Shown: positions 28,103 through 37,244 of the stretch, in pieces | Layout: each line of letters opens with the position of its first letter | Position numbering within the stretch: the first letter of the stretch is position 1 | Assembly (NCBI GenBank): GCA_937900485.1 | Contig: CALCEL010000082.1 | Location: forward strand, 4,926-68,925 | Source of the DNA: an uncultured Prevotellaceae bacterium | GTDB lineage: Bacteria; Bacteroidota; Bacteroidia; Bacteroidales; Bacteroidaceae | Length of the DNA stretch: 64,000 bases | Direction of reading: 5' to 3' | Position numbers and translations under genes: made by a program | Notes under the pieces: generated by a model | What the model was told of the DNA's origin: nothing | Databases searched by the model: none | Seen by the model: the letters and a program-made list of their open reading frames with translations, nothing else

Positions 28103-28134
28103 ATTGCTCATACAAAAAACTTATCTTATTTTTG
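28103..28134 (+). promoter_or_regulatory. Promoter of the GNAT acyltransferase gene
   Basis: ATTG (28103-28106), 20 bp, then TATTTTTG (28127-28134) matches the -33/-7 pattern. The start would be near 28141, with a 5' leader of about 29 nt. Confidence 0.65.
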
Positions 28135-28169
28135 CAAAAATATAAAGCGGAATAATTTAAGGATATCGA

Positions 28170-29204
28170 ATGCAAGAAGACATTATAGCACCAATCCCGA
28201 AAGAAGTGCTGAAGGCTGAGTTGACAGAAGATAAACGCCTTCGTTTTACAAACAGAAGCAATAACGAGATTTATATCTGTACATGGCAAGACTCGCCTAA
28301 CGTACTCAAAGAGATAGGACGTCTGAGAGAGATCGCTTTCCGCGCCGCAGGAGGCGGAACAGGCAAGTCGCTCGACCTCGATGAGTTCGACACCATGGAC
28401 GATCCATACAAACAGCTGATAGTATGGAACCCTGAAGCCAATGAGATCATCGGTGGCTATCGTTATATCCTTGGCCCAGATATCAAGTTCGACGACAAGG
28501 GTCAGCCGATACTCGCCACATCACACATGTTCAGGTTCTCTGACAAATTCATCAAGGACTACCTGCCATACACCATCGAGCTGGGACGTTCGTTCGTGAC
28601 CCTCGAGTACCAGTCGACACGAGCTGGCAGCAAAGCCATCTTCGCACTCGACAACCTGTGGGACGGACTGGGAGCGCTGACTGTCATCATGCCTAACTGC
28701 AAATACTACTTCGGCAAGATGACCATGTATCCTTCGTTCCATCGTATGAGCCGCGATATGATACTCTACTTCCTGAAGAAGCATTTCGGCGACAACGAGA
28801 ACCTCATCGAGCCGATGTGTCCATTGAAACTTGACCACTCCGAAGAGGAACTTGCGGCGATATTCACCGAGGACGAGCTCAAGGCCGACTTCAAGATCCT
28901 CAACAAGCAAGTACGCTCATTCGGATTCAACATACCGCCACTGGTCAACGCCTACATGGGACTCTCACCAACAATGAAGATGTTCGGCACCGCCATAAAC
29001 GACGGATTCGGAGACGTGGAGGAGACAGGAATCCTCATCGCCGTCAACGAGATACTGGAAGAGAAGAGAGTACGTCACATAGACACCTTCGCCAAGGAGC
29101 ATCCTGAACTGATCAAGTTCACAAGCGGAGCAAACAAGGTATTCTACATTCCGACAGACAAAAGCGAGCTTGAAATGGACAACGACTTCGACGAGGTGAA
29201 ATAA
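28170..29204 (+). CDS. GNAT-family N-acyltransferase (GlsB/OlsB-like)
   Basis: 344 residues. The core (residues about 45-200) fits the hemolysin-type acetyltransferase family (PF13444-like): GRLREIAFRAAGGGTGKSLDLDEFD, then DPYKQLIVWNPEANEIIGGYRYI, and YTIELGRSFV. OlsB-like members attach a 3-hydroxyacyl chain from ACP to an amino acid; GlsB does this in Bacteroides glycine lipids. Here no PlsC-type partner (GlsA) is adjacent, so the lipid role is an inference. The CoA-transferase gene starts 24 bp later, so the two are probably cotranscribed. Confidence 0.7.
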   Translation: MQEDIIAPIPKEVLKAELTEDKRLRFTNRSNNEIYICTWQDSPNVLKEIGRLREIAFRAAGGGTGKSLDLDEFDTMDDPYKQLIVWNPEANEIIGGYRYILGPDIKFDDKGQPILATSHMFRFSDKFIKDYLPYTIELGRSFVTLEYQSTRAGSKAIFALDNLWDGLGALTVIMPNCKYYFGKMTMYPSFHRMSRDMILYFLKKHFGDNENLIEPMCPLKLDHSEEELAAIFTEDELKADFKILNKQVRSFGFNIPPLVNAYMGLSPTMKMFGTAINDGFGDVEETGILIAVNEILEEKRVRHIDTFAKEHPELIKFTSGANKVFYIPTDKSELEMDNDFDEVK

Positions 29205-29228
29205 GAATCTACAAATACAAAACAAACT

Positions 29229-30728
29229 ATGGCATTTACAAGACTTACCGCAGCCGAGGCTGCCTCACTAATCAAAAATGGTGATAACATCGGACTCTCC
29301 GGTTTCACACCCGCGGGAACGCCTAAAGCCACTACGGCAGAGATAGCCAAGATAGCACACGCTGAGCATGAGGCCGGACGACCATATCAGGTAGGTATAT
29401 TCACAGGAGCCTCCACAGGTATGTCATGCGACGGACTGCTGGCACAGGAGGACGCCATCAGATACCGTGCGCCATACACCACAAACTCACTGTTCCGCGG
29501 CAAGGTCAACGAGGGAAAGATAGCATATAACGACATACACCTCAGCCAAATGGCACAAGAGCTCAGATACGGATTTCTGGGAGAGGTGGACTACGCTATC
29601 ATTGAGGTGTGCGCCATAGAGGACGATGGCAAGGTCTACCTGACTGCAGCCGGCGGCATAGCACCGACAGTGGCAAGACTGGCAAAGAAGGGTATCATAC
29701 TCGAGCTCAACGCATTCCACAGTCCTAAGTCTATCGGACTGCACGACGTGTACGAGCCTAAGGACCCGCCTCTCCGCGAGCCACTCATGATACAGAAGGT
29801 CACAGACCGTATAGGTACCACATACCTGCAGCTCGACCCGTCAAAGGTCATTGGCGTCGTGGAGTGTAACATTCCTGACGAGGCAAGAGCATTCAAGGAC
29901 GCTGACCCGATTACCGACAAGATCGGAGAGAACGTGGCCAACTTCCTGATGGCAGAATATAAGAGAGGCATCATACCACCAAGCTTCCTGCCACTGCAGA
30001 GCGGCGTAGGCACCACAGCCAACGCCATACTCGGCGCATTGGGTAACAACCCTGAGATGCCTGCCTTTGAGGTGTTCACAGAGGTTCTTCAGAACTCCAT
30101 CGTGGACTTGATGTACAAAGAAAGAGTAAGATGCGCATCAACATGCTCACTCACAGTGACTAACGATGTGCTGACGGACATGTACAATAACATAGACTTC
30201 TTCAAGGATAAGCTCGTAATCAGACAGACAGAGGTGTCCAACAGCCCCGAGCTGATCAGAAGACTGGGTATTATAGCGATAAACACAGCCATCGAGTGCG
30301 ACCTGTACGGACACGCTAACTCAACACAGATATGCGGCACGAAGATGATGAACGGAATCGGAGGCTCAGGCGACTTTGAGCGCAACGCATTCCTCTCAAT
30401 TTTCACTTGCTCATCCGTGGCCAAGGGAGGTAAGATATCTTCTATCGTTCCTTTCTGCTCTCATGTGGACCACACGGAACACGACATCAATATCATCGTG
30501 ACAGAACAGGGAGTAGCGGATCTGAGAGGCAAGAGCCCTATTCAGCGCGCTCACACCATCATAGAAAACTGCGCACACCCAGACTACAAGGAGTTGCTCT
30601 GGGACTATCTCAAGATCAGCCAGAAAGGTCAGTCTTGGCATAACCTCGCCGCAGCATTGTCATTCCACGACACATTCGTAAAGGAAGGTGACATGCACAA
30701 CGTGAATTTCTCCAAGTATAACAAATAA
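29229..30728 (+). CDS. Acetyl-CoA hydrolase/transferase (succinate-acetate CoA-transferase type)
   Basis: 499 residues, full length for the Cat1/AarC group. The family moves CoA between succinyl-CoA and acetate (or propionate) through a glutamyl-CoA intermediate; the catalytic Glu is seen at residue 285 in FTEVLQNS. Other marks are GLSGFTPAGTPK at the start, PLQSGVGTTANAILGAL, and IVPFCSHVDHTEHDINIIVTEQGVADLRG. In a succinate- and acetate-producing anaerobe this would link succinyl-CoA to acetate formation. It follows the GNAT gene by 24 bp and is ended by a good terminator. Confidence 0.93.
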   Translation: MAFTRLTAAEAASLIKNGDNIGLSGFTPAGTPKATTAEIAKIAHAEHEAGRPYQVGIFTGASTGMSCDGLLAQEDAIRYRAPYTTNSLFRGKVNEGKIAYNDIHLSQMAQELRYGFLGEVDYAIIEVCAIEDDGKVYLTAAGGIAPTVARLAKKGIILELNAFHSPKSIGLHDVYEPKDPPLREPLMIQKVTDRIGTTYLQLDPSKVIGVVECNIPDEARAFKDADPITDKIGENVANFLMAEYKRGIIPPSFLPLQSGVGTTANAILGALGNNPEMPAFEVFTEVLQNSIVDLMYKERVRCASTCSLTVTNDVLTDMYNNIDFFKDKLVIRQTEVSNSPELIRRLGIIAINTAIECDLYGHANSTQICGTKMMNGIGGSGDFERNAFLSIFTCSSVAKGGKISSIVPFCSHVDHTEHDINIIVTEQGVADLRGKSPIQRAHTIIENCAHPDYKELLWDYLKISQKGQSWHNLAAALSFHDTFVKEGDMHNVNFSKYNK

Positions 30729-30750
30729 GGATTGACAAGAACGCATATAT

Positions 30751-30790
30751 AAGGGCACATATCGCATGATATGTGTCCTTGTATTTTTTT
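30751..30790 (+). terminator. Rho-independent terminator of the CoA-transferase gene
   Basis: Hairpin AAGGGCACATATC/GATATGTGTCCTT with a four-base loop (GCAT), one G-T pair, then GTA and seven Ts. Confidence 0.85.
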
Positions 30791-30853
30791 GCATGAAAGA
30801 ATTCACTATCTCAAGCTAACCAGCTGATATCTACCACTTGACAACTTAACCAG

Positions 30854-31142
30854 ATTTCCTATCCACACCAATTTTATTCAGTGTCCGAAACTCCTCTTTT
30901 TCCGTTGACACGTGACAACAAAAAAATGACTTCTGGAATTTTCCCGTGTCTTATTCGGCGTCTGAAATTCTTAGGTTAGGACGTTGAAAAGTTCAGGTTA
31001 GGATTTTAGAATTCTCAGACCTGTATATAGACTACAACCTAACCTAAGGAATTCAAAAAAGAGACCTGAAGTTTTTTCACACCTTGATTTTAGATTATCA
31101 GCAAGTTAACCTGTTTTTTTTGCAAAAACAGGCATAGGAAAT
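30854..31142. mobile_element. 289-bp MITE-like element, copy B
   Basis: Same ends (ATTTCCTATCC and GGCATAGGAAAT), same length and same orientation as copy A at 13567-13855. The internal inverted repeat is TGAAATTCTTAGGTTAGG (30963-30980) with CCTAACCTAAGGAATTCA. Relative to copy A a C-G pair has become T-A, keeping the pairing. It sits between the terminator of the CoA-transferase gene and that of HU and contains no ORF. The 210 bp to its right holds only a 9-bp inverted repeat (CACCTTATG/CATAAGGTG). Confidence 0.75.
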
Positions 31143-31356
31143 TTCGTTACAGGTCAAATTGACCATTATTCCACCTTATGATTTGTGAATCTTGTCAAGA
31201 CCATAAGGTGTCAACAATTCGGAGGAGAAGAACTGACGAAACGATTACAGTGACTGTCTCTCGACCGTAGACGTCACGATTTCGGCAGGAGGTAAAGAAA
31301 CGCAAGATGACCGGACCACACTTCTTAGGCAGGCATGAGACACAGAGTGGACGAGG

Positions 31357-31388
31357 ACAAAAAAAGAGTGGACAATACGTCCACTCTT
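31357..31388 (-). terminator. Rho-independent terminator of the HU gene
   Basis: Ten-bp perfect stem AAGAGTGGAC/GTCCACTCTT with a five-base loop, followed by a U run on the minus strand. It starts 22 bp after the HU stop. Confidence 0.85.
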
Positions 31389-31409
31389 ATACTTATGCTG
31401 TAAGTCGGA

Positions 31410-31682
31410 TTAGTTGAGAGCATTCTCAATGTCAGCACCAGCCTTAAACTTAGCAACCTTCTTAGCGGCGCAAACCATAGGCTGCTGAGTACGTGGGTTT
31501 GTTACAGTACGCTCAGGTCTCTCAAACACTGAGAAAGTACCAAAACCTACAAGGGCAACCTTGTCACCAGCCTTAAGTGCATCGGTAACAGCCTCTATAA
31601 CACCGTCTAAAGCCTTCTTAGAATCAGCTTTGCTCAATCCTGACTTTTCAGAAATTGCGTTTATGAGTTCACTTTTGTTCAT
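31410..31682 (-). CDS. hup: HU-family DNA-binding protein
   Basis: 90 residues, the normal HU length, beginning MNKSELINAISEKSGLSKAD. HU bends and packages DNA as a dimer. The body LVGFGTFSVFERPERTVTNPRT contains the conserved turn and the arm with R-x-NP, followed by FKAGADIENALN. The gene is monocistronic with a clear promoter and terminator, and lies divergent from the rhomboid gene. Confidence 0.96.
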   Translation of the reverse strand: MNKSELINAISEKSGLSKADSKKALDGVIEAVTDALKAGDKVALVGFGTFSVFERPERTVTNPRTQQPMVCAAKKVAKFKAGADIENALN

Positions 31683-31776
31683 AGATCTAAAAAATTAAAG
31701 GAATTTATTTATTAGTTTGTTAATTAAGTTCTTCGTTAGAAACGAGACATGGTATTCTTCACGTGATTTCAGATTG

Positions 31777-31807
31777 CAAATATATATGAATAATTTGTCT
31801 ACACAAA
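31777..31807 (-). promoter_or_regulatory. Promoter of the HU gene
   Basis: TTTG (31807-31804), exactly 19 bp, then TATATTTG (31784-31777) on the minus strand: a full match to the Bacteroidetes consensus. The leader would be about 88 nt, long for so small a gene. Confidence 0.75.
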
Positions 31808-31888
31808 CAAAAAATCAAAAAATCATTTTTTCAATCCCAAAAAAACGTATTTAACCACTCTTTTGGCCTTATTGACGGAAAAAAGCAG

Positions 31889-31896
31889 TACTTTTG
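31889..31896 (+). promoter_or_regulatory. -7 box of the rhomboid gene
   Basis: TACTTTTG matches TAnnTTTG; a TTTG at 31862-31865 lies 23 bp upstream, slightly wide. The start would be near 31903, with a leader of about 16 nt. Confidence 0.5.
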
Positions 31897-31918
31897 CAGC
31901 AAAATATAAAATATATTT

Positions 31919-32785
31919 ATGAATATCACTCCAATAATCAAGACACTGCTGATTGTCAATATAGCGGTTTTCATCATTGACGAGCTTTCTGGAAACATTT
32001 TAAGTGCGATAGGTGGATTGTATTATTACAAGAATCCGTTGTTCCACCTCTGGCAGATAATAACATACATGTTCCTACACGGCGGATTGGCACATCTTTT
32101 CTTCAACATGCTTGCCTTGTGGATGTTCGGTCGCGTCATGGAACAGACATGGGGAGCGAACAAGCTACTCATATATTATATGATATGCGGAATAGGAGCA
32201 GGACTGACACAAGAGGCAGGACAGGAGATAGGACTGATTGAGCCATACGCCATGACCATAGGAGCGTCGGGAGCGGTATACGGCCTTCTGCTTGCCTTCG
32301 GTATGACATACCCGGAGGAGAAGCTGTTCGTCATACCTATTCCTATACCTATCAAGGCGAAGTACTTTGTGGGGTTCTACGCACTGATAGAGCTACTCGA
32401 CTGTATGACGATGAGAGACGGTGTGGCACACGCAGCTCACCTTGGCGGAATGATTTTCGGAGCTGTCTTGATCCTCATGTGGAGAAGACAGACAAATAAC
32501 AGAAGAAGTAGTCACTCAGACTGGACTAGCAGCCACTCATACAGCAATTACGACAAAGGTGAGAACGGGCTGTTCAGCAGATTAGCCAACTCACTGAGGG
32601 GCAAAAAAGAACAGACAAAATCAACCATAACTTACAACAAGAGAGAGGTTGACTACGAGTACAACGAGAGGAAGAGGAGAAACAGCGACGAGATAGACCG
32701 CATACTCGACAAAGTCCGAAACGGAGGATACTCCAGTCTCACAGAAGAGGAGAAACGCACTCTCTTCGACGCAAGCAAGAGGTGA
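31919..32785 (+). CDS. Rhomboid-family intramembrane serine protease
   Basis: 288 residues. About six membrane helices fill residues 8-190. The catalytic dyad is visible as Ser117 in GASGAVYG and His174 in AHAAHLGG, and the HGGLAHLFFNM motif sits at residues 54-64. Rhomboids cut transmembrane segments of other proteins. The C-terminal 95 residues are a cytoplasmic, charged tail rich in Ser, Asn and Lys, ending in a short helix-rich YSSLTEEEKRTLFDASK segment found in many Bacteroidetes rhomboids. The EEP-family gene follows after 78 bp. Confidence 0.9.
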   Translation: MNITPIIKTLLIVNIAVFIIDELSGNILSAIGGLYYYKNPLFHLWQIITYMFLHGGLAHLFFNMLALWMFGRVMEQTWGANKLLIYYMICGIGAGLTQEAGQEIGLIEPYAMTIGASGAVYGLLLAFGMTYPEEKLFVIPIPIPIKAKYFVGFYALIELLDCMTMRDGVAHAAHLGGMIFGAVLILMWRRQTNNRRSSHSDWTSSHSYSNYDKGENGLFSRLANSLRGKKEQTKSTITYNKREVDYEYNERKRRNSDEIDRILDKVRNGGYSSLTEEEKRTLFDASKR

Positions 32786-32863
32786 CACTCTCTCAAACGG
32801 GTAAAGAGAAAAAGACACAACCAGGTAAGAGACAACGAGGAGTCACTTGCGACAAAAGGAATC

Positions 32864-33937
32864 ATGAAGAGAAAACTAAGGATCACACTCACCATTCTTC
32901 TGACGAGTATCAACGTGGCAGTAATAATAGCCATGGTGATATGTGCGTACAGCACATACCTCAAGCCACAGGTTCACCCCTACTGGTCATGGATTGGTAT
33001 GCTCTTCGTTGTTTTCATGGCAGCCGACATAGCGTTCATCCCTATATGGCTGTTCTTCAGACGTCACATGCTCATACTGCCAGTAACAGGACTGATGACG
33101 TGCGCCTGGGCAGCAAAGGCAACGATACCGTTCAACCCGTTCAGCGACGAAGACGGTCACAACTTGAAAGTCATTACCTACAACGTGATGAACATGGGCG
33201 ACCCGGAGATAAGAAAAGACCTGTCAAAGAATCCAATACTCGATTACATCATCGAGCAAGACGCCGACATAGTGTGCTTACAAGAGGCCATACATATCAA
33301 CCACGGCGACAACATGACGAAGCTACGCAAAGTGTACCCATACATCGAGCTGCAACTGACGGGAAGAAACTTCATGGCAGTTCTCTCTAAATATCCCGTC
33401 ACACAAGTCGATGACCTCAACGACGAGGCGACACAAAGCAGGACGTACGCCTACCACATTGCTTTCGGGGATGACACCATGCTGGTCATAAACAATCACT
33501 TTGAGTCGTTCAAACTCAAAAAAGAAGACAAGGAGGAATATGTCGACATCATCAAGTCACCAGAGTCACCAAACACGAGGCAACACCTCAAATCACTCAT
33601 GAGAAAAATCATCAGTGCGAACAAGAAACGTGGACCGCAGGTGGACTTCATATATGATTACATCGCAAGAAGAACGGAAAAGAACATCATATTATGTGGT
33701 GACTTCAACGACGTGCCCGTATCCTACACACACAACAAACTGACAAAACTGCTCAACGACTCATACACAAGAGGAGGAAACAGCTACGAATGGTCGTACA
33801 ACCGCAATTACATGTATTTCAGAATCGACAATATAATGGTCAGCAGCAATATAAAAGTATGTAAGTCAAAAGTAGACAAAACAATAAACACCAGCGACCA
33901 CTACCCGCTTATTTCGTGGCTAAAAGTCAACAAATAG
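32864..33937 (+). CDS. Membrane-anchored endonuclease/exonuclease/phosphatase family protein
   Basis: 357 residues. Three hydrophobic helices (about 8-30, 43-66, 70-85) anchor an extracytoplasmic EEP domain. The domain starts LKVITYNVMNMGD (metal-binding Asn), then ADIVCLQEA (catalytic Glu), LVINNHFES (His), ILCGDFNDVPVS (Asp and Asn) and ends TSDHYPLISWL (Asp-His pair), so all catalytic motifs of the DNase I-like fold are present. Substrate may be a phospholipid, nucleic acid or phosphodiester; not determinable. It follows the rhomboid gene and precedes secDF, which has its own promoter. Confidence 0.85.
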   Translation: MKRKLRITLTILLTSINVAVIIAMVICAYSTYLKPQVHPYWSWIGMLFVVFMAADIAFIPIWLFFRRHMLILPVTGLMTCAWAAKATIPFNPFSDEDGHNLKVITYNVMNMGDPEIRKDLSKNPILDYIIEQDADIVCLQEAIHINHGDNMTKLRKVYPYIELQLTGRNFMAVLSKYPVTQVDDLNDEATQSRTYAYHIAFGDDTMLVINNHFESFKLKKEDKEEYVDIIKSPESPNTRQHLKSLMRKIISANKKRGPQVDFIYDYIARRTEKNIILCGDFNDVPVSYTHNKLTKLLNDSYTRGGNSYEWSYNRNYMYFRIDNIMVSSNIKVCKSKVDKTINTSDHYPLISWLKVNK

Positions 33938-33991
33938 GCACCCGAGACAAACATTTTAAGCCTAATAATATAATGTGTTAGAAAAAAATAT

Positions 33992-33999
33992 TACTTTTG
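33992..33999 (+). promoter_or_regulatory. -7 box of secDF
   Basis: TACTTTTG followed by CATC matches TAnnTTTG; no clear -33 box. The start would be near 34006, with a leader of about 50 nt. Confidence 0.55.
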
Positions 34000-34055
34000 C
34001 ATCCCGTATAAATCTGAATATCCATTTAAATCAATCAATTAATATTAACTAAAAA

Positions 34056-37000
34056 ATGCAAAACAAAGGATTTATCAAGTTTTTGGCTGTAGCGCTGACG
34101 CTCATCTGCTGCTTCTACCTCAGCTTCTCCGTTGTCACATGGAACGTGGAGAGAGAGGCTGCTAAGATGGATGAGAAAGAGGCTGAGCTCTACCTGGACT
34201 CACTGAATTCCACCAGGTTCTACCTGGGAAGCTACACTCTCAAGGACTGTCGTGAAACCGGTATAGGTCTCGGACTTGACTTGAAGGGCGGCATGAACGT
34301 GATCCTCGAAGTGAGTGTGCCTGAGGTCATCAACACGCTCGCAGACCACAAAACAGACCCTGCATTCGTCAAGGCTTTGGCAGACGCCAAGAAGGAGACA
34401 GTGGAGGATCAGAGCGATTTCATCAACGTATTTGTCCGTAAGTATAAAGAGAATGCGAAGGGAACACCTTTGGCTTCCATCTTCGCCACACAGCAGCTTA
34501 AGGGCAAAGTCAACACAAACACACCTGACAATGAGGTGATAGCAGTGCTTCGCTCATCTGTCAACGAGGCGGTTGACAACTCATTCAATGTGCTCCGCAC
34601 ACGTATCGACCGTTTCGGTGTGGTACAGCCTAACATCCAGAAGATTGAGGGACAGAGCGGACGTATCATGGTTGAACTCCCAGGTATCAAGGAGCCAGAG
34701 CGTGTCCGTAAGCTTCTCCAAGGCTCAGCAAACCTCGAATTCTGGGAGACATACGACACACAGGTTATCGTGCCTATGCTCGCACAGCTCAACAACGCAC
34801 TGCGCAACAGCGGCGGAGCGGCTGAGGAGAAGAAGGATACGACAGCCACTGACACCGTAGCCACTGAAGACGTCGAGAAGGAGAACAGCGTAAGTACGAC
34901 ACTAGCTAAAATAAAGTCAAGCGACAAGGCTGCTCAGGATAAGACTAAGGCTAACGAGGCCATGAAAAAGGAGAACCCTCTCTTCGCAGTGCTCCAGCCT
35001 ATGCAGGGTAACATGGGTTGCGTGGTCGGCGTAGCTCTCTCAGCAGACACAGCAGAGGTGAACGCACTCGTCAACTCTGTAGAAGCTAAGCGCATCCTCC
35101 CTGTTGACCTCTCACTCAAATGGGGTGTGAAGGCGGAGGATAAGGCCGGTAAGGTATTCTACCTCTACGCAATCCGTAAGACTGGTAAGGGCGGCCGCGC
35201 TCCACTCGAGGGTGAGGTTGTCACAGAGGCTAAGAATGAGTTCGACCAGTATGGTAACCCATGCGTGTCAATGAAGATGAACTCAGAGGGTGCTCGTCGC
35301 TGGTCTACTCTCACTGAGGCCAACGTTGGTCACGCCGTAGCTATCGTACTTGACAACTACGTATACTCAGCGCCAAACGTTAACAGCAAGATTGACGGTG
35401 GTAGCTCACAGATCACAAGTAACTTCACAATGAACGATACTAAGGACCTTGCTAACGTGCTTCAGTCTGGACGTATGCCGGCACCAGCCAGCATCGTACA
35501 GGAGGACATCGTCGGACCAACACTCGGTCAGCAGTCTATCGAGGCTGGTGCATGGTCATGCGTCATCGCCTTCATTCTCCTCATGGGATACATGGTTGCG
35601 ATGTACGGAGCCAAGGCAGGTATGGTGGCTAACTTAGCGCTCATACTCAACTTCTTCTTCTCATTCGGTATCCTCACTTCACTGGGAGCCGCACTCACCA
35701 TGTCTGGTATCGCCGGTATGGTGCTCACACTTGGTATGGCGGTCGACGCCAACGTGCTCATCTACGAGCGTACCAAGGAGGAGATGAAAGCAGGTAAGAA
35801 CCTCAAAAACGCTATTGCGGCAGGTTACAGCAACGCTTTCTCAGCGATTTTCGACTCTAACCTCACGACAATCATCACAGGTGTGATTCTCTTTAACTTC
35901 GGTACAGGTCCTATCAAGGGATTCGCCACGACTCTCATGATCGGTATCGTATGTTCATTCTTCACAGCTGTATGGCTCACACGTATTGTGTTCGAGCATT
36001 TCGTCAACAACGGCAAGTGGCAGAATCTCACATTCACCACTCCGATTTCAAAGAACATGTTGGCCAACACCAAGATTAACTTCATGGGTAAGTACAAGTA
36101 CTCATACTCTATCTTCGGTGTGCTTGCGCTCATCTGCGTTGTGTCTCTCTGCACTCGTAAGCTGAGCCAGTCAATCGACTTCACAGGTGGACGTAACTAC
36201 AAGGTAGAGTTTGTGAAGACTGTCAACCCTGAGGACATCAAAGCAGCTCTAGTCAACGAGTTTGAGAAGAACAACAAGACTGAGGACGCAGTCACAGTGT
36301 CCGTCATCTCTGTCGTAGGTGCTGACGGTAACACCGGCAACACAGTACGTATCTCAACGAACTACAGAATCGGTGAGGACGGCACAAACGTTGACGCCGA
36401 GATTGAGAACACAATCTACAATGCGCTTGTCAAGGGTAACTTCATCGACAGCAAGGTCACAGCCGCACAGTTCATCGACCGTGACAACCGTATCGGCGGA
36501 TCAATCATTTCTTCACAAAAGGTCGGTCCATCTATCGCTGAGGACATCACCATCGGAGCAATCATCTCTGTGATTCTCGCTATCGTGGCAATCTTCGTGT
36601 ACATCCTCGTACGTTTCCGCAACTTCGCATACTCTATCGGAGCCATCGGTGCGTTGGTTGTCGACACCCTGCTTGTCATCGGAGCATTCTCACTCTTCTA
36701 CGGTATATTGCCATTCTCACTCGAGATAGACCAGACATTCATCGGAGCCATCCTGACTGTCATCGGTTACTCTATCAACGATAAGGTGGTGGTGTTCGAC
36801 CGTATCCGTGAGAACTTCCAGCTCTATCCAAAGCGTGACCGTCAGCGTCTGTTCAACGACTCACTCAATTCTTGTCTCACGCGTACTATCAACACATCAG
36901 TATCAACATTCGTGGTATTGCTCGCCATCATCACACTCGGAGGTGAGAGCATACGCGGATTCGCATTCGCAATGATACTCGGTGTCGTTATCGGTACACT

Positions 37001-37079
37001 CACATCACTCTTCATCGCAGCTCCTACTGCGTTCCTCGTGATGGGTGGAAAAGAGATCAAGGAAGATGACGGTGAATAA
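34056..37079 (+). CDS. secDF: Fused protein translocase subunit SecDF
   Basis: 1007 residues joining SecD and SecF, the usual form in Bacteroidetes. SecDF uses proton flow to help pull exported proteins through SecYEG. The SecD half has a first helix (8-28), DLKGG at residues 75-79, a large periplasmic P1 domain, and after QSGRMPAPASIVQEDIVGPTLG a six-helix bundle with GMAVDANVLIYERTKEE. The SecF half begins with DFTGGRNYKVEF near residue 707 and has GYSINDKVVVFDRIREN. A charged insertion of about 60 residues (about 247-308, rich in Ala, Thr, Lys, Glu) lies inside P1. The gene has its own promoter and terminator. Confidence 0.96.
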   Translation: MQNKGFIKFLAVALTLICCFYLSFSVVTWNVEREAAKMDEKEAELYLDSLNSTRFYLGSYTLKDCRETGIGLGLDLKGGMNVILEVSVPEVINTLADHKTDPAFVKALADAKKETVEDQSDFINVFVRKYKENAKGTPLASIFATQQLKGKVNTNTPDNEVIAVLRSSVNEAVDNSFNVLRTRIDRFGVVQPNIQKIEGQSGRIMVELPGIKEPERVRKLLQGSANLEFWETYDTQVIVPMLAQLNNALRNSGGAAEEKKDTTATDTVATEDVEKENSVSTTLAKIKSSDKAAQDKTKANEAMKKENPLFAVLQPMQGNMGCVVGVALSADTAEVNALVNSVEAKRILPVDLSLKWGVKAEDKAGKVFYLYAIRKTGKGGRAPLEGEVVTEAKNEFDQYGNPCVSMKMNSEGARRWSTLTEANVGHAVAIVLDNYVYSAPNVNSKIDGGSSQITSNFTMNDTKDLANVLQSGRMPAPASIVQEDIVGPTLGQQSIEAGAWSCVIAFILLMGYMVAMYGAKAGMVANLALILNFFFSFGILTSLGAALTMSGIAGMVLTLGMAVDANVLIYERTKEEMKAGKNLKNAIAAGYSNAFSAIFDSNLTTIITGVILFNFGTGPIKGFATTLMIGIVCSFFTAVWLTRIVFEHFVNNGKWQNLTFTTPISKNMLANTKINFMGKYKYSYSIFGVLALICVVSLCTRKLSQSIDFTGGRNYKVEFVKTVNPEDIKAALVNEFEKNNKTEDAVTVSVISVVGADGNTGNTVRISTNYRIGEDGTNVDAEIENTIYNALVKGNFIDSKVTAAQFIDRDNRIGGSIISSQKVGPSIAEDITIGAIISVILAIVAIFVYILVRFRNFAYSIGAIGALVVDTLLVIGAFSLFYGILPFSLEIDQTFIGAILTVIGYSINDKVVVFDRIRENFQLYPKRDRQRLFNDSLNSCLTRTINTSVSTFVVLLAIITLGGESIRGFAFAMILGVVIGTLTSLFIAAPTAFLVMGGKEIKEDDGE

Positions 37080-37150
37080 ACACTATATAAAAAGCTGCTG
37101 ACTCAACAGGCCATGTCGAGTCGGCAGGCATAAAGAGAAATAATATCAAA

Positions 37151-37187
37151 AAGAGGGCTAATCAACACGGTTAGCCCTCTTGATTTT
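37151..37187 (+). terminator. Terminator of secDF
   Basis: Eleven-bp perfect stem AAGAGGGCTAA/TTAGCCCTCTT with a nine-base loop, followed by GATTTT. Confidence 0.75.
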
Positions 37188-37228
37188 AAAAAAATATATA
37201 TAAAAATGTGTGTTTGCTCAAAAAACAT

Positions 37229-37236
37229 TAACTTTG
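37229..37236 (+). promoter_or_regulatory. -7 box of mltG, almost touching the start codon
   Basis: TAACTTTG followed by C matches TAnnTTTG. It ends 8 bp before the ATG at 37245, so the transcript would begin within about 2 nt of the start codon, a leaderless or near-leaderless mRNA. TTTG at 37213-37216 is only 12 bp upstream, so no proper -33 box is seen. Confidence 0.5.
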
Positions 37237-37244
37237 CGAGCAAT

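Noticed and set aside
13567..31142. The two 289-bp repeats as CRISPR or as a duplicated gene fragment
   Set aside because: There are no regularly spaced short repeats with spacers, and no conserved frame; the inverted ends fit a MITE-like element better.
37206..37244. The upstream ATG as the start of mltG
   Set aside because: It lies before the TAACTTTG promoter box and would put 13 extra residues in front of a normal signal-anchor.
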